A stretch of DNA of 44,261 nt from an uncultured Eubacteriales bacterium (GCA_902765735.1 CACXBB010000015.1:1-44261); one strand, 5' to 3'; counted from the first letter of the stretch, positions 1 to 6,942 are shown. Translations and numbers: made by a program. Notes: generated by a model from the sequence alone, not told the origin.

Positions 1-7
1 GCGCGGG

Positions 8-73
8 GTGAGGCTATTTCGCCGTGACGGTGAGGCTATTTCTCCGTGATGGTGAGGCTAAAAGTCCGTGCAG
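8..73. repeat. Three tandem 22-bp repeats, possible IS21-type element end
   Basis: Three direct copies with a 22-bp period start at 8, 30 and 52, each beginning GTGAGGCTA and containing CCGTG. The first two are nearly identical and the third has diverged in the middle. Multiple short repeats at the termini are typical of IS21-family elements, so this may be the end of such an element lying to the left of the window. No transposase is visible, so the identity is inference. Confidence 0.5.
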
Positions 74-108
74 CTGCGGCTTTTGGAGCGTGATTTGCGG
101 TAGCCCGA

Positions 109-783
109 TTATTGACTTAACACCTCCTGTAATGCCTCTTCATCGTGGATCGTAATGACCGCTGATGAATGGGAAATAATACCTTGTTCCTCCAAGCGCT
201 TCAATTCTCTGTGAAGTGATGGCCGGGATACATTCATCAGCATGGCCCATTTGGATACTGATTCGGGAATAGGAATCGCGTTGTTCCCTGTCTGGCGCAT
301 TTGCGTCAAAAGCCAGAAAGCCGCCTTTTGTGCGATCCCACTGTAGGACAACAATTCAAGCCGCTGCTGCAGCATATATGTGGCCGAGGCGATCTCTGTC
401 GTGAAATTCTCCAGAATTCGGATATTCTTGTACATCAGCGAGAGCAGATCTTCTTTTTGGAACATCAGAACCGTCACCGGCTCCAGCGCGACGACATCGC
501 AGGGGTATTTTTGTGAGATCGAAAATGCCGCAGCCGGGCCGATCATCGTTCCTGGCCCGCGAACGGAGACATTGACCTGGCTCCCGTTCGGGAATGATTT
601 CTGTGCCTCTACGCGCCCTTCCAGTATGATGCCGATCCGCGACGCCTGATCCATCAAATGAAAAATGATTTCCCCTTTTTCGTAGCATTGGATGTGGTGC
701 GTCGAAGATGCCAGGACGGCTCGGAGCTCGCTGGCAGGTATTCCATGAAACAATTTGCTTTTTTCAAGAACGGAGTAATCCAT
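109..783 (-). CDS. CRP/FNR-family transcriptional regulator
   Basis: A 224-residue protein with the usual CRP/FNR layout: an N-terminal cyclic-nucleotide-binding-type beta barrel (about residues 10-120), a dimerisation helix (about 120-150) and a C-terminal winged helix-turn-helix (about 170-205, with SVSKWAMLMNVSRPSLHREL as turn and recognition helix). Only two cysteines are present, so it is not an FNR-type Fe-S oxygen sensor. The start ATG at 781-783 follows a strong GGGGGAGG ribosome binding site. It is divergent from the stress operon starting at 914, and a palindrome between them (841-856) is the likely operator. By context it could be an HcpR-like sensor of nitrosative or oxidative stress; the ligand is unknown. 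Confidence 0.88.
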   Translation of the reverse strand: MDYSVLEKSKLFHGIPASELRAVLASSTHHIQCYEKGEIIFHLMDQASRIGIILEGRVEAQKSFPNGSQVNVSVRGPGTMIGPAAAFSISQKYPCDVVALEPVTVLMFQKEDLLSLMYKNIRILENFTTEIASATYMLQQRLELLSYSGIAQKAAFWLLTQMRQTGNNAIPIPESVSKWAMLMNVSRPSLHRELKRLEEQGIISHSSAVITIHDEEALQEVLSQ

Positions 784-814
784 AATCCTCCCCCTTTTCC
801 CGTTTCACAATTCT

Positions 815-843
815 ATTATAGCACAAAAAATCCAAAATCATGT
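815..843 (-). promoter_or_regulatory. Promoter of the CRP/FNR gene
   Basis: On the minus strand a perfect TATAAT (815-820) lies 17 bp from a poor -35 (ACATGA, 838-843). The weak -35 and the adjoining palindrome suggest an activator-dependent or autoregulated promoter. The predicted transcript start is near 807-808. Confidence 0.55.
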
Positions 844-856
844 ATCTCCAGATACA
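841..856. promoter_or_regulatory. Palindromic operator between divergent promoters
   Basis: TGTATCT-CC-AGATACA is a perfect 7-bp inverted repeat with a 2-bp centre, the size and symmetry of CRP/FNR-family sites. Its centre (848.5) is about 41 bp upstream of both predicted transcript starts (near 890 on plus, near 808 on minus), the position of class II activation. Confidence 0.7.
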
Positions 857-883
857 GACATCTGAGAAAATCCTGAGTATACT
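855..883 (+). promoter_or_regulatory. Promoter of the stress operon
   Basis: A TATACT -10 box (878-883) lies 17 bp downstream of a weak -35 CAGACA (855-860), which touches the palindrome at 841-856. The predicted transcript start is about 890, with the ATG of the first gene at 914. Confidence 0.6.
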
Positions 884-913
884 GATACCAGTGAGGCAAG
901 GGAGGCGAGTGCG

Positions 914-1630
914 ATGATCCGGAAAATCATCCACATAGACGAGAATAAATGCAACGGCTGCGGCCTATGCGCCGAGGCCTGCCATGAAGGGGCCATTGAT
1001 ATTGTCGATGGCAAGGCGAAGCTCATGCGGGAAAATTTCTGCGACGGTTTCGGCGATTGTCTGCCGAACTGCCCGACCGGAGCGATCACATTTGAAGAGC
1101 GCGAGGCACCGGCCTATGATGAAGCGGCGGTCAAGAAAGCGCAGGAGGTCAAGAAAATGGATGGAATGAAGAAAGTTCAGCATGAGGGTGGATGCCCTGG
1201 ATCGAGAATGATGCAGTTTGCGCATGAGGAAACGGAGAATACAGCAGTCGGCACGGCAAAACCGGTTTCCCGCCTGGGGCAATGGCCCTGCCAGATCAAG
1301 CTGGTTCCGACGCAGGCACCCTTCTTTGACGGTGCGAAGCTGCTGATTGCCGCCGACTGTACGGCTTATGCCTACGCCAATATGCATGAGGATTTCATGC
1401 GGGGAAAGATCACGATCATCGGCTGTCCGAAGCTGGACGCCGTGGATTACACGGACAAGCTGACCGAGATCATCCGCGACAATGATATCAAGAGCGTGAC
1501 GATCGTCCGCATGGAGGTGCCCTGCTGCGGCGGCCTGCAGCGGGCGGCGGAAAACGCGCTTCGGAACAGCGGGAAATTCATCCCGTGGCAGGTCGTGACG
1601 ATTTCCCGGGACGGCAACATTCTGGACTGA
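914..1630 (+). CDS. 4Fe-4S ferredoxin-domain protein
   Basis: A 238-residue protein. Residues 14-24 hold C-x2-C-x2-C-x3-C (CNGCGLCAEAC) and residues 43-53 a second cysteine group ending CLPNCP, the layout of a bacterial ferredoxin domain with a modified second site. The remaining 170 residues carry several further cysteines, including ADCTAYAYA, GCPKLD and a PCCGG motif, and may hold another metal site. It is the first gene of the operon reading to the flavodiiron protein, 12 nt ahead of the next gene, behind a GGGAGG ribosome binding site. It probably passes electrons in the cytoplasm; whether it reduces the flavodiiron protein is inference. Confidence 0.85.
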   Translation: MIRKIIHIDENKCNGCGLCAEACHEGAIDIVDGKAKLMRENFCDGFGDCLPNCPTGAITFEEREAPAYDEAAVKKAQEVKKMDGMKKVQHEGGCPGSRMMQFAHEETENTAVGTAKPVSRLGQWPCQIKLVPTQAPFFDGAKLLIAADCTAYAYANMHEDFMRGKITIIGCPKLDAVDYTDKLTEIIRDNDIKSVTIVRMEVPCCGGLQRAAENALRNSGKFIPWQVVTISRDGNILD

Positions 1631-1642
1631 GGAGGGTTCATC

Positions 1643-2320
1643 ATGGAGTGGAAAGATAAGATCGGTTCCTTCAAGCAGATCGACGTAAGAGGCATACAGG
1701 GCAATTTCTTTCCCGGTCTGAAAAAGCAGGCTATGCAACTTCCTGTCGGCAGCGGCCTGGAGATCATCCAGTCGTTTGACCCAATCCCCCTGTATGAGGT
1801 GATGGAAGGCTTGGGCTTTGAACATTTCACCGAGCAAAAAGGCGACGCCGAATACCACGCCTTCTTCTATCGGGCCGAGGTCAGGCAGGAAGAAAAGGAC
1901 ATTCCGATGCGTCCGGCGGCGCTGACCAATATGCCGCTGATCGACGAAAAGCTGGGAAACATCGCGGTCAACTTCTGGGATCTGACCTGGAACGACGAAC
2001 ACCGGCATCTGCCCTACGAGATCCGCTTACTGCTTTCACTCACCAACGCGGTCGGCGCGGGCCGGATGCGGCAGGCCACCCGGGAACTGGTGAAGGCCTA
2101 TATCCACGGCTTGGACAGCGCGGCGCTGGACGATGTGTTCGAGCTGCTGGCCTGGAACCAGGGCATCGGCTATTTCAGCAGCGAGATCGGCCCCTCCACG
2201 CTGTTTGCCGCGTACAAGACCATCAAGCATATGGAAAAGCAGGGCAAGGAACGCGGCGAGATCTGCGAAACGCTCAAGGAAAAGTTTGGCGAGAAGAATC
2301 CGGACGTGAAGGTGCAGTAG
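1643..2320 (+). CDS. DUF2249 protein with C-terminal carboxymuconolactone decarboxylase-like domain
   Basis: A 225-residue protein. Residues about 8-75 match the DUF2249 pattern (IDVRG start, then SFDPIPLYEV in place of the usual DHDPxPL). Residues about 110-210 form an all-helical region resembling carboxymuconolactone decarboxylase/AhpD folds, but without the CxxC pair of peroxidase-active AhpD proteins. The start has a GAGG ribosome binding site. DUF2249 proteins often neighbour nitric oxide, hemerythrin and denitrification genes, which fits the flavodiiron gene downstream. The biochemical role is unknown. Confidence 0.75.
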   Translation: MEWKDKIGSFKQIDVRGIQGNFFPGLKKQAMQLPVGSGLEIIQSFDPIPLYEVMEGLGFEHFTEQKGDAEYHAFFYRAEVRQEEKDIPMRPAALTNMPLIDEKLGNIAVNFWDLTWNDEHRHLPYEIRLLLSLTNAVGAGRMRQATRELVKAYIHGLDSAALDDVFELLAWNQGIGYFSSEIGPSTLFAAYKTIKHMEKQGKERGEICETLKEKFGEKNPDVKVQ

Positions 2321-2332
2321 AGGCGGTTCGAT

Positions 2333-2986
2333 ATGAAAGATGCGGTTGGAAGGATTTTCTCCATTGCCGGGGATAACCGGCCTGTTCCGGGCTGCACCGT
2401 TTCAAAGACCATCTGCGATAGGGAGAACGGCGTTTCAGTCTTTTCCCTCGCCAAGCAGACGGACATCAGTGCGGAAATCTATCCTTATCGCAAGTTGCTG
2501 ATCGTTGCGGATGGCCGCCTGGAAGTCTATCAATCGGACGGCAATTCCCAGGGACTCAGAAAAGGAGAATCCCTGGTGACGGAAACGGACATTCCCGTGG
2601 GAATGCGGACGGATACAGGCGTAGTATATACAGAAATTGAGATCAGGAGGACAGATGTCATGAATAACGCGATCAAAACGGGTGAAATCTTTAAGCTGTC
2701 AGAGCTTGTGCCCTATCAGGAGGGCAAAATCGTGAACATGGACGTGGTGCACAACGACAAGATGAAATTTGTCGTGATGACCTTCGATGCCGGAACGGGC
2801 CTCTCCGAACACGCTGCTCCCGGCGAGGCACTGATCTTCGCCCTGGACGGCGAAGCGGTGATTGGCTATGAGGGCAAGGAGCATCCGATCAAGGCCGGGG
2901 AGAACTTCCATTTCGCCAAGGGTGGCCTGCACTCTGTCAAGGCGAATGGCCGGTTCAAGATGGCGCTGCTCCTGACGCTGGAATAA
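2333..2986 (+). CDS. Double-cupin protein
   Basis: A 217-residue protein made of two cupin-type beta barrels: residues about 20-105 and 110-217. The second half (GLSEHAAPGEALIFALDGEA, then FHFAKGGLHSVKA) is like the stand-alone cupins of about 107 residues seen in many anaerobes. Histidines in both motifs of the second half could bind a metal. The gene lies 12 nt behind the DUF2249 gene. The second half has its own strong ribosome binding site and in-frame ATG at 2660, so it may also be made separately. A role in binding a small molecule or metal under stress is inference. Confidence 0.75.
   Translation: MKDAVGRIFSIAGDNRPVPGCTVSKTICDRENGVSVFSLAKQTDISAEIYPYRKLLIVADGRLEVYQSDGNSQGLRKGESLVTETDIPVGMRTDTGVVYTEIEIRRTDVMNNAIKTGEIFKLSELVPYQEGKIVNMDVVHNDKMKFVVMTFDAGTGLSEHAAPGEALIFALDGEAVIGYEGKEHPIKAGENFHFAKGGLHSVKANGRFKMALLLTLE
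2645..2662 (+). promoter_or_regulatory. Internal ribosome binding site and in-frame ATG in the cupin gene
   Basis: AGGAGG at 2645-2650 lies 9 nt ahead of an in-frame ATG at 2660 (residue 110), exactly at the junction of the two cupin halves. It could start translation of a 108-residue single cupin. Confidence 0.5.
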
Positions 2987-3008
2987 ATTGACCTCAAGGG
3001 GTGAGATC

Positions 3009-4046
3009 ATGATTAAAGTTGCTTTGTTTGACGCAAAGGCCTATGACAGGCCGTCCTTTGAACACTATGGCAGTCTTCGGGATGTGGAATTCCGATTTCT
3101 GGAGACCAAGCTGAATGAGGATACCGTAGAGCTGGCCCGGGGCTGCGACGCCGTTTGCGTATTCGTCAACGACACCGTCAATGCGGCGGTCATCGACAAG
3201 CTGTACGAGTATGGCGTCAAGCTGATTGTCCTGCGCTCGGCAGGTTACAACAATGTGGATGTGAAGGCCGCCTTCGGCAAGGTTCATGTGGTGCATGTGC
3301 CCGCCTATTCGCCCTACGCGGTGGCGGAGCACGCCATGGCGCTGCTGCTCACCTCCGTGCGCCGGATTCACAAAGCGTACAACCGGACGCGGGACTTCAA
3401 CTTCTCGTTGAATGGGCTCACCGGCTTCGATCTCCACGGAAAGACTGTGGGCGTGATCGGCACCGGCAGGATCGGACGGATTTTCATCGACATCTGCCGG
3501 GGTTTCGGCATGAATGTCATTGCTTATGACCACTTTCCGGCCAAGGACAGCGGCATCCATTACGTTGCACTGGACGAATTGTTCAAGCAAAGCGACATCA
3601 TCTCACTGCACTGCCCCCTGACCGATGAGACTCGACACATGATTGACGCCTCAGCCATCGAAAAGATGAAAAAGAGCGTTGTGATCCTCAACACCTCCCG
3701 GGGCGGACTGATCGACGCCGAGGCGCTGCTGGAGGGCATCAAGGCCCGGAAGATTGGCGCGGCCTGCCTGGACGTGTACGAGGAGGAGGCGGACATCTTC
3801 TTCGAGGATCGTTCCGGCCACATCCTGAACGATGAGCTGCTTTCCCGCCTAATCTCCATGCCCAATGTCATCGTCACGTCCCACCAGGCTTTCCTGACCG
3901 AGGAGGCGCTGAACAATATCGCCGATACGACGGTGAACAACATCCGCTCCTGTTTTGACAACGATGGCGTCTGCGACAATGAGCTGTGCTATCGATGCGG
4001 CAATATCGAGCGGTGCAAAAAAGAACGAAAGGAAAAGTGTTTTTAG
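3009..4046 (+). CDS. ldhA: D-lactate dehydrogenase-like 2-hydroxyacid dehydrogenase with cysteine-rich tail
   Basis: A 345-residue NAD-dependent D-2-hydroxyacid dehydrogenase closely resembling LdhA: GVIGTGRIG nucleotide-binding loop, catalytic Arg in NTSRGGLID, Glu in DVYEEEAD and His in SHQAFLTEEAL. It would interconvert pyruvate and D-lactate, or a related 2-oxoacid. The ATG at 3009, behind AAGGGGTGAG, was chosen over an upstream TTG at 2988. Unusually, the last 24 residues hold five cysteines (322, 327, 330, 336, 344) within a lysine-rich tail, absent from ordinary LdhA, suggesting a metal or Fe-S site or a redox sensor. Its place in a stress operon suggests NADH disposal during oxidative or nitrosative stress, which is inference. 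Confidence 0.88.
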   Translation: MIKVALFDAKAYDRPSFEHYGSLRDVEFRFLETKLNEDTVELARGCDAVCVFVNDTVNAAVIDKLYEYGVKLIVLRSAGYNNVDVKAAFGKVHVVHVPAYSPYAVAEHAMALLLTSVRRIHKAYNRTRDFNFSLNGLTGFDLHGKTVGVIGTGRIGRIFIDICRGFGMNVIAYDHFPAKDSGIHYVALDELFKQSDIISLHCPLTDETRHMIDASAIEKMKKSVVILNTSRGGLIDAEALLEGIKARKIGAACLDVYEEEADIFFEDRSGHILNDELLSRLISMPNVIVTSHQAFLTEEALNNIADTTVNNIRSCFDNDGVCDNELCYRCGNIERCKKERKEKCF

Positions 4047-4058
4047 GAGGAAGGCAGC

Positions 4059-5246
4059 ATGAGAAAGCACGTCAAGGGAAATGTCAGCTGGGTCGGCTAT
4101 ATCGACTGGGAGCTGGAGCGCTTCCATGGGGACGATTACTCCATCATGAACGGCTCCAGCCAGAACGCCTACCTGATCGAAGAAGGAAAGACCGTCCTGA
4201 TCGACACAGTTTGGACGCCCCATCGCTTTGATTTCGTGGAGAACCTGAAGAGGGAGATCGACCTCAAGAAAATCGACTTCATCGTGGCCAATCACGGCGA
4301 ATGCGACCACTCCGGCTCGCTGACCGCGCTGATGGAAGAGATTCCGGACACGCCCATCTACTGCACTGCCCAGGCGGTCAGGAGCATAGAAGGCCAGTAT
4401 GGCAAGCGGGGCTGGAACTTCCATGTGGTCAAGACCGGCGACAGCGTAGACATCGGCAACGGCAAGCAGCTGGTCTTTGTGGAGATGAAGATGCTCCATT
4501 GGCCGGATTCCATGGCGACATACATGACCGGCGATAACATCCTGTTCTCCAACGATGCCTTCGGCCAACACTACGCCGTCGAGGAACTGTTCAACGACAA
4601 GGCCAATCCCTGCCTGCTGAACAAGGAGGCCATGAAGTATTTTGCGAACATACTGAACCCCTTCGCCGCGATCCTGACAAAGAAACTGGATGAGATCGGC
4701 AAGCTGAACCTGCCCATCGAGATGATTGCTCCCTCCCATGGCGCGATCTGGCGCGAGAACCCCTTGCAGATCGTGGAAAAGTACGCGGCGTGGGCGGCGT
4801 CTTACCAGGAGGATCAGGTCACCATCGCCTATGATACCATGTGGGAAGGCACAACGAAGATTGCTCACAGGATTGCGGAGGAGATTCATCGCCAGAGCCC
4901 GGATACCGTAGTGAAGGTATTCAATATTGCCAAGGCGGACAAGAACGAGATCATGACCGAGGTGTTCAAGTCCCGCGCCATCGCCGTGGGTTCCCCGACA
5001 GTCAGTAACAGCTACCTGTCCTCCGTGGCCGGATGGCTGGAATTCCTGAAGCAGCTCAAGTTCAAAAACAAGAAGGCCGCTGCGTTCGGCTGCTACGGAT
5101 GGAGCGGCGAAAGCGTGAAGCTGCTGCAAGCAAAGCTGGCGGAAGCGGGCTTTGAGGTCATTGAGGAGAACGTGCGCAGCATGTGGAACCCAGAAGAAAG
5201 TGATTTCGAGGGTATTCCGGCTCTGGTAAAATCTCTGATCGGCTAA
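4059..5246 (+). CDS. Flavodiiron protein (O2/NO reductase)
   Basis: A 395-residue A-type flavodiiron protein: N-terminal metallo-beta-lactamase domain (about 1-250) and C-terminal flavodoxin domain (about 255-395, starting VTIAYDTMWEGTTK). All diiron ligands appear present: H79, E81, D83 and H84 in NHGECDH, a His in MLHWPD, the Asp of SNDAFGQH and the His of PSHGAIW. Family members reduce O2 to water or NO to N2O in the cytoplasm with electrons from rubredoxin. No rubredoxin gene or domain is present here, so the donor must be encoded elsewhere or be the operon's ferredoxin. It is the last gene of the operon, 12 nt behind the dehydrogenase, with an intrinsic terminator following. Confidence 0.93.
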   Translation: MRKHVKGNVSWVGYIDWELERFHGDDYSIMNGSSQNAYLIEEGKTVLIDTVWTPHRFDFVENLKREIDLKKIDFIVANHGECDHSGSLTALMEEIPDTPIYCTAQAVRSIEGQYGKRGWNFHVVKTGDSVDIGNGKQLVFVEMKMLHWPDSMATYMTGDNILFSNDAFGQHYAVEELFNDKANPCLLNKEAMKYFANILNPFAAILTKKLDEIGKLNLPIEMIAPSHGAIWRENPLQIVEKYAAWAASYQEDQVTIAYDTMWEGTTKIAHRIAEEIHRQSPDTVVKVFNIAKADKNEIMTEVFKSRAIAVGSPTVSNSYLSSVAGWLEFLKQLKFKNKKAAAFGCYGWSGESVKLLQAKLAEAGFEVIEENVRSMWNPEESDFEGIPALVKSLIG

Positions 5247-5253
5247 ATGGAAT

Positions 5254-5300
5254 GGACAACCACACCCGGCATCGTGCCAGGATCGTGGTTGTCCGTTTTA
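5254..5300 (+). terminator. Intrinsic terminator of the stress operon
   Basis: GGACAACCAC (5254-5263) pairs perfectly with GTGGTTGTCC (5285-5294), with a small nested hairpin in the loop, followed by GTTTTA. It lies 8 nt after the flavodiiron stop codon. Confidence 0.85.
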
Positions 5301-5424
5301 CTTGGTGCGGTATCCGTCCTGATCCAGCGTCAGCATCAGCTGGGAATTGCGCGGGCCGGTCAATACTTTGCAATCCTCTTTCACCAAATCTCCGTCATTT
5401 TGTCACCAGTCCAAAGCCCTGTCG

Positions 5425-5445
5425 TGATATAATGGTAGTCACCAT
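5425..5445 (+). promoter_or_regulatory. Extended -10 promoter with overlapping inverted repeat
   Basis: TGATATAAT (5425-5433) is an extended -10 box with no good -35. ATGGT-AGTC-ACCAT (5432-5445) is an inverted repeat starting at the end of the -10 box, a position suitable for self-repression by the HTH protein encoded next. Confidence 0.6.
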
Positions 5446-5465
5446 TTTCAAGGGGAGGCGCTTGC

Positions 5466-5663
5466 ATGATTTCCTACTTCCGCTTATGGCGACTCCTTGA
5501 ACGGCGTGGGTACTCCAGAAAGGATATCACCTGGCTTGCTGGAATCAGCGACAGCACCTATAGAAAACTGCTGAACAGCGACTCTGTTCGCATGGATGTT
5601 CTTGAGAGAATCTGTAAGGCGTTAAACGTGGATATCGGTGACATTTGCAGCTTCAGGAGATAA
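5466..5663 (+). CDS. Small Cro/C1-type HTH regulator
   Basis: A 65-residue protein consisting of a single XRE-type helix-turn-helix domain (YSRKDITWLAGISDSTYRKL as helices 2-3), of the short kind with the motif LERICKALNVDIGDI near the end. The ATG follows a GGGGAGG ribosome binding site. It has its own extended -10 promoter with a possible operator over it. It is a clear paralogue of the 67-residue protein at 34777. Targets are unknown; autoregulation is inference. Confidence 0.8.
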   Translation: MISYFRLWRLLERRGYSRKDITWLAGISDSTYRKLLNSDSVRMDVLERICKALNVDIGDICSFRR

Positions 5664-5816
5664 TGCGATTATCTGATTCGACAGCTTATATCACCAGATT
5701 TCTGCGATCATATTTCAAAGGACTACCATACAGGAAAGTTCATAATTATTCATACTATGACAAATCAGGACAAACTATGGCATCGAGAGTTTTGCTTCAA
5801 TTCTGATCGAAAAAAA

Positions 5817-5850
5817 GAGCCTGAGAGTGGTCCTCACAGGCTCGATTTTT
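5817..5850 (+). terminator. Intrinsic terminator, possibly bidirectional
   Basis: GAGCCTG (5817-5823) pairs with CAGGCTC (5837-5843), followed by GATTTTT. A run of six A (5811-5816) on the other side would allow termination on the minus strand too. Confidence 0.75.
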
Positions 5851-5900
5851 CCCCCAATTATTAACCACTAACCGGGTTTTCCCCCACTTTTTAACCACTA
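5846..5900. repeat. Two direct repeats with 30-bp period, possible IS21-type element end
   Basis: TTTTCCCCCAATTATTAACC and TTTTCCCCCACTTTTTAACC, each followed by ACTA, recur with a 30-bp period. Read on the minus strand, the units GTGGTTAA...GGGGGAAAA resemble the multiple repeats at IS21-family ends. No transposase is present, so this is tentative. Confidence 0.45.
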
Positions 5901-5940
5901 AAATCAGGTCAAATCAGGTCAAATTCAGACAAATCAGCAC
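5901..5940. repeat. Four tandem 10-bp units
   Basis: AAATCAGGTC, AAATCAGGTC, AAATTCAGAC and AAATCAGCAC follow one another with an exact 10-bp period, close to one helical turn. The function is unknown. Confidence 0.6.
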
Positions 5941-5956
5941 AAACTCCAAAACAAGG

Positions 5957-5991
5957 AAAAACCCCGAAAACCGTTGCGGTATCGGGGTTTT
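5957..5991 (-). terminator. Intrinsic terminator of rplM-rpsI
   Basis: AAAACCCCGA (5958-5967) and TCGGGGTTTT (5982-5991) form a stem. Read on the minus strand it starts 9 nt after the rpsI stop codon and ends in a run of T. Confidence 0.85.
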
Positions 5992-6000
5992 GGGGCTTCT

Positions 6001-6393
6001 TTAGCGCTTCGAGAACTGGGGCGCGCGACGGGCGGCCTTCAGGCCGTACTTCTTGCGCTCCTTCATGCGCGGGTCGCGGGTGAGGTAGCCGGCCTGCTTG
6101 ATAGCGGGCTTGAGCTCCTCGTCAGCCTTGACGAGCGCGCGGGCGATGCCGTGACGGATGGCGCCGGCCTGGCCGGTGAATCCGCCGCCCTTGCAGTTGA
6201 CGATCACGTCCCACTTGCCCATGGTATCGGTCAGAACCAGGGGCTGGCGCACGACGGTCTTGAGGGTCTCGTAGCCGAAGTAGTCATCCAGGCTGCGCTT
6301 GTTGATGATGATGTTGCCCTCGCCGGGGATCAGACGAACGCGGGCGATCGCCTTCTTCCTTCTACCAACGGCATGAAAGTTCACATTACTCAT
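6001..6393 (-). CDS. rpsI: Ribosomal protein S9
   Basis: A 130-residue small-subunit ribosomal protein with the S9 signatures [17 protein letters not shown] near the N-terminus and the universal C-terminal RRAPQFSKR, whose last residues reach into the P site of the 30S subunit. The length is typical. The ATG at 6391-6393 follows GGGAGGAGG. It is the second gene of the conserved rplM-rpsI pair, 19 nt behind rplM, and is followed by a terminator. Confidence 0.98.
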   Translation of the reverse strand: MSNVNFHAVGRRKKAIARVRLIPGEGNIIINKRSLDDYFGYETLKTVVRQPLVLTDTMGKWDVIVNCKGGGFTGQAGAIRHGIARALVKADEELKPAIKQAGYLTRDPRMKERKKYGLKAARRAPQFSKR

Positions 6394-6412
6394 TTCTTCG
6401 TCCTCCTCCCTA

Positions 6413-6841
6413 TTACAGCTTCAGCGCTTCGGGCTTCTGCGCCTGATGGTTGTGCTCGGCGCCGGTGTACACGAACAGCTTTTTGGCCATCGCGTAGCCC
6501 AGGGGGCCCTTGGGCAGCATGCGGCGCACGGCCTCGCGGAAGGCGAAGTCGCTCTTGCGGGCCATCAGGTTGCGGTACTTGATCTCCTTCAGTCCGCCCG
6601 GATAGCCGGTATGATAGCGATAAACCTTGTTGTCCAGCTTCTTGCCGGTCAGCACCAGCTTATCGGTATTGACAACGATGATATAGTCACCACAATCACA
6701 GTTCGGGGTGAAGGTGGGCTTATGCTTGCCGCGCAGCATGGCAGCGACCTGGGAAGCCAGGCGGCCCATCACCATGCCCTCGGCGTCGATGACGTACCAC
6801 TTACGCTCGACGTTCTGGGGATTTGCCATATAAGTGCTCAC
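6413..6841 (-). CDS. rplM: Ribosomal protein L13
   Basis: A 142-residue large-subunit protein, starting [20 protein letters not shown] after the initiator and containing the L13 motifs [17 protein letters not shown] and YHTGYPGGL. The start is a GTG at 6839-6841, which restores the normal L13 N-terminus and lies 8 nt behind GGAGG; a longer reading to 6907 would add 22 residues not found in L13. The ribosome binding site sits in the centre of a perfect inverted repeat, and the leader is about 95 nt, so autogenous control is plausible. Confidence 0.97.
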   Translation of the reverse strand: MSTYMANPQNVERKWYVIDAEGMVMGRLASQVAAMLRGKHKPTFTPNCDCGDYIIVVNTDKLVLTGKKLDNKVYRYHTGYPGGLKEIKYRNLMARKSDFAFREAVRRMLPKGPLGYAMAKKLFVYTGAEHNHQAQKPEALKL

Positions 6842-6936
6842 GAGATATTCCTCCAATATGATCGATGCTCCCGCAACGGTGTGGTCAGTACCTTGCGGAC
6901 ATGTCACGGCCCGGGGCTATTGAGCGTATTGACACA
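6842..6936 (-). promoter_or_regulatory. rplM leader, possible L13-type autoregulatory RNA
   Basis: The predicted transcript has a 95-nt leader. It contains a hairpin CCGCAA...TTGCGG (6871-6898) and, next to the start codon, ATATT-CCTCC-AATAT on the plus strand (6845-6859), which puts the Shine-Dalgarno GGAGG in a 5-nt loop. L13 leaders that feed back on translation are known in Firmicutes; whether this belongs to that RNA family is not tested. Confidence 0.5.
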
Positions 6937-6942
6937 AGATGT

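Larger units (their letters stand above)
5664..5956. other. Non-coding stretch with hairpins and repeats
   Basis: No gene is evident in this AT-rich stretch. It contains GATAAT-GCG-ATTATC at 5659-5673 overlapping the HTH stop codon, an intrinsic terminator at 5817-5850, two 30-bp-spaced repeats at 5846-5900, 10-bp tandem units at 5901-5940, and an 18-bp direct repeat with one mismatch (5759-5776 and 5928-5945). Such a pile-up of repeats looks like the debris or end of a mobile element. Confidence 0.5.

Noticed and set aside
5846-5940. Repeats considered as a CRISPR array or a replication origin with iterons
   Set aside because: Only two 30-bp-period copies and four 10-bp units, without spacers, DnaA boxes or a replication gene.
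6842-6907. N-terminal extension of L13 by 22 residues
   Set aside because: Not found in L13; the GTG at 6841 gives the usual N-terminus and a good ribosome binding site.
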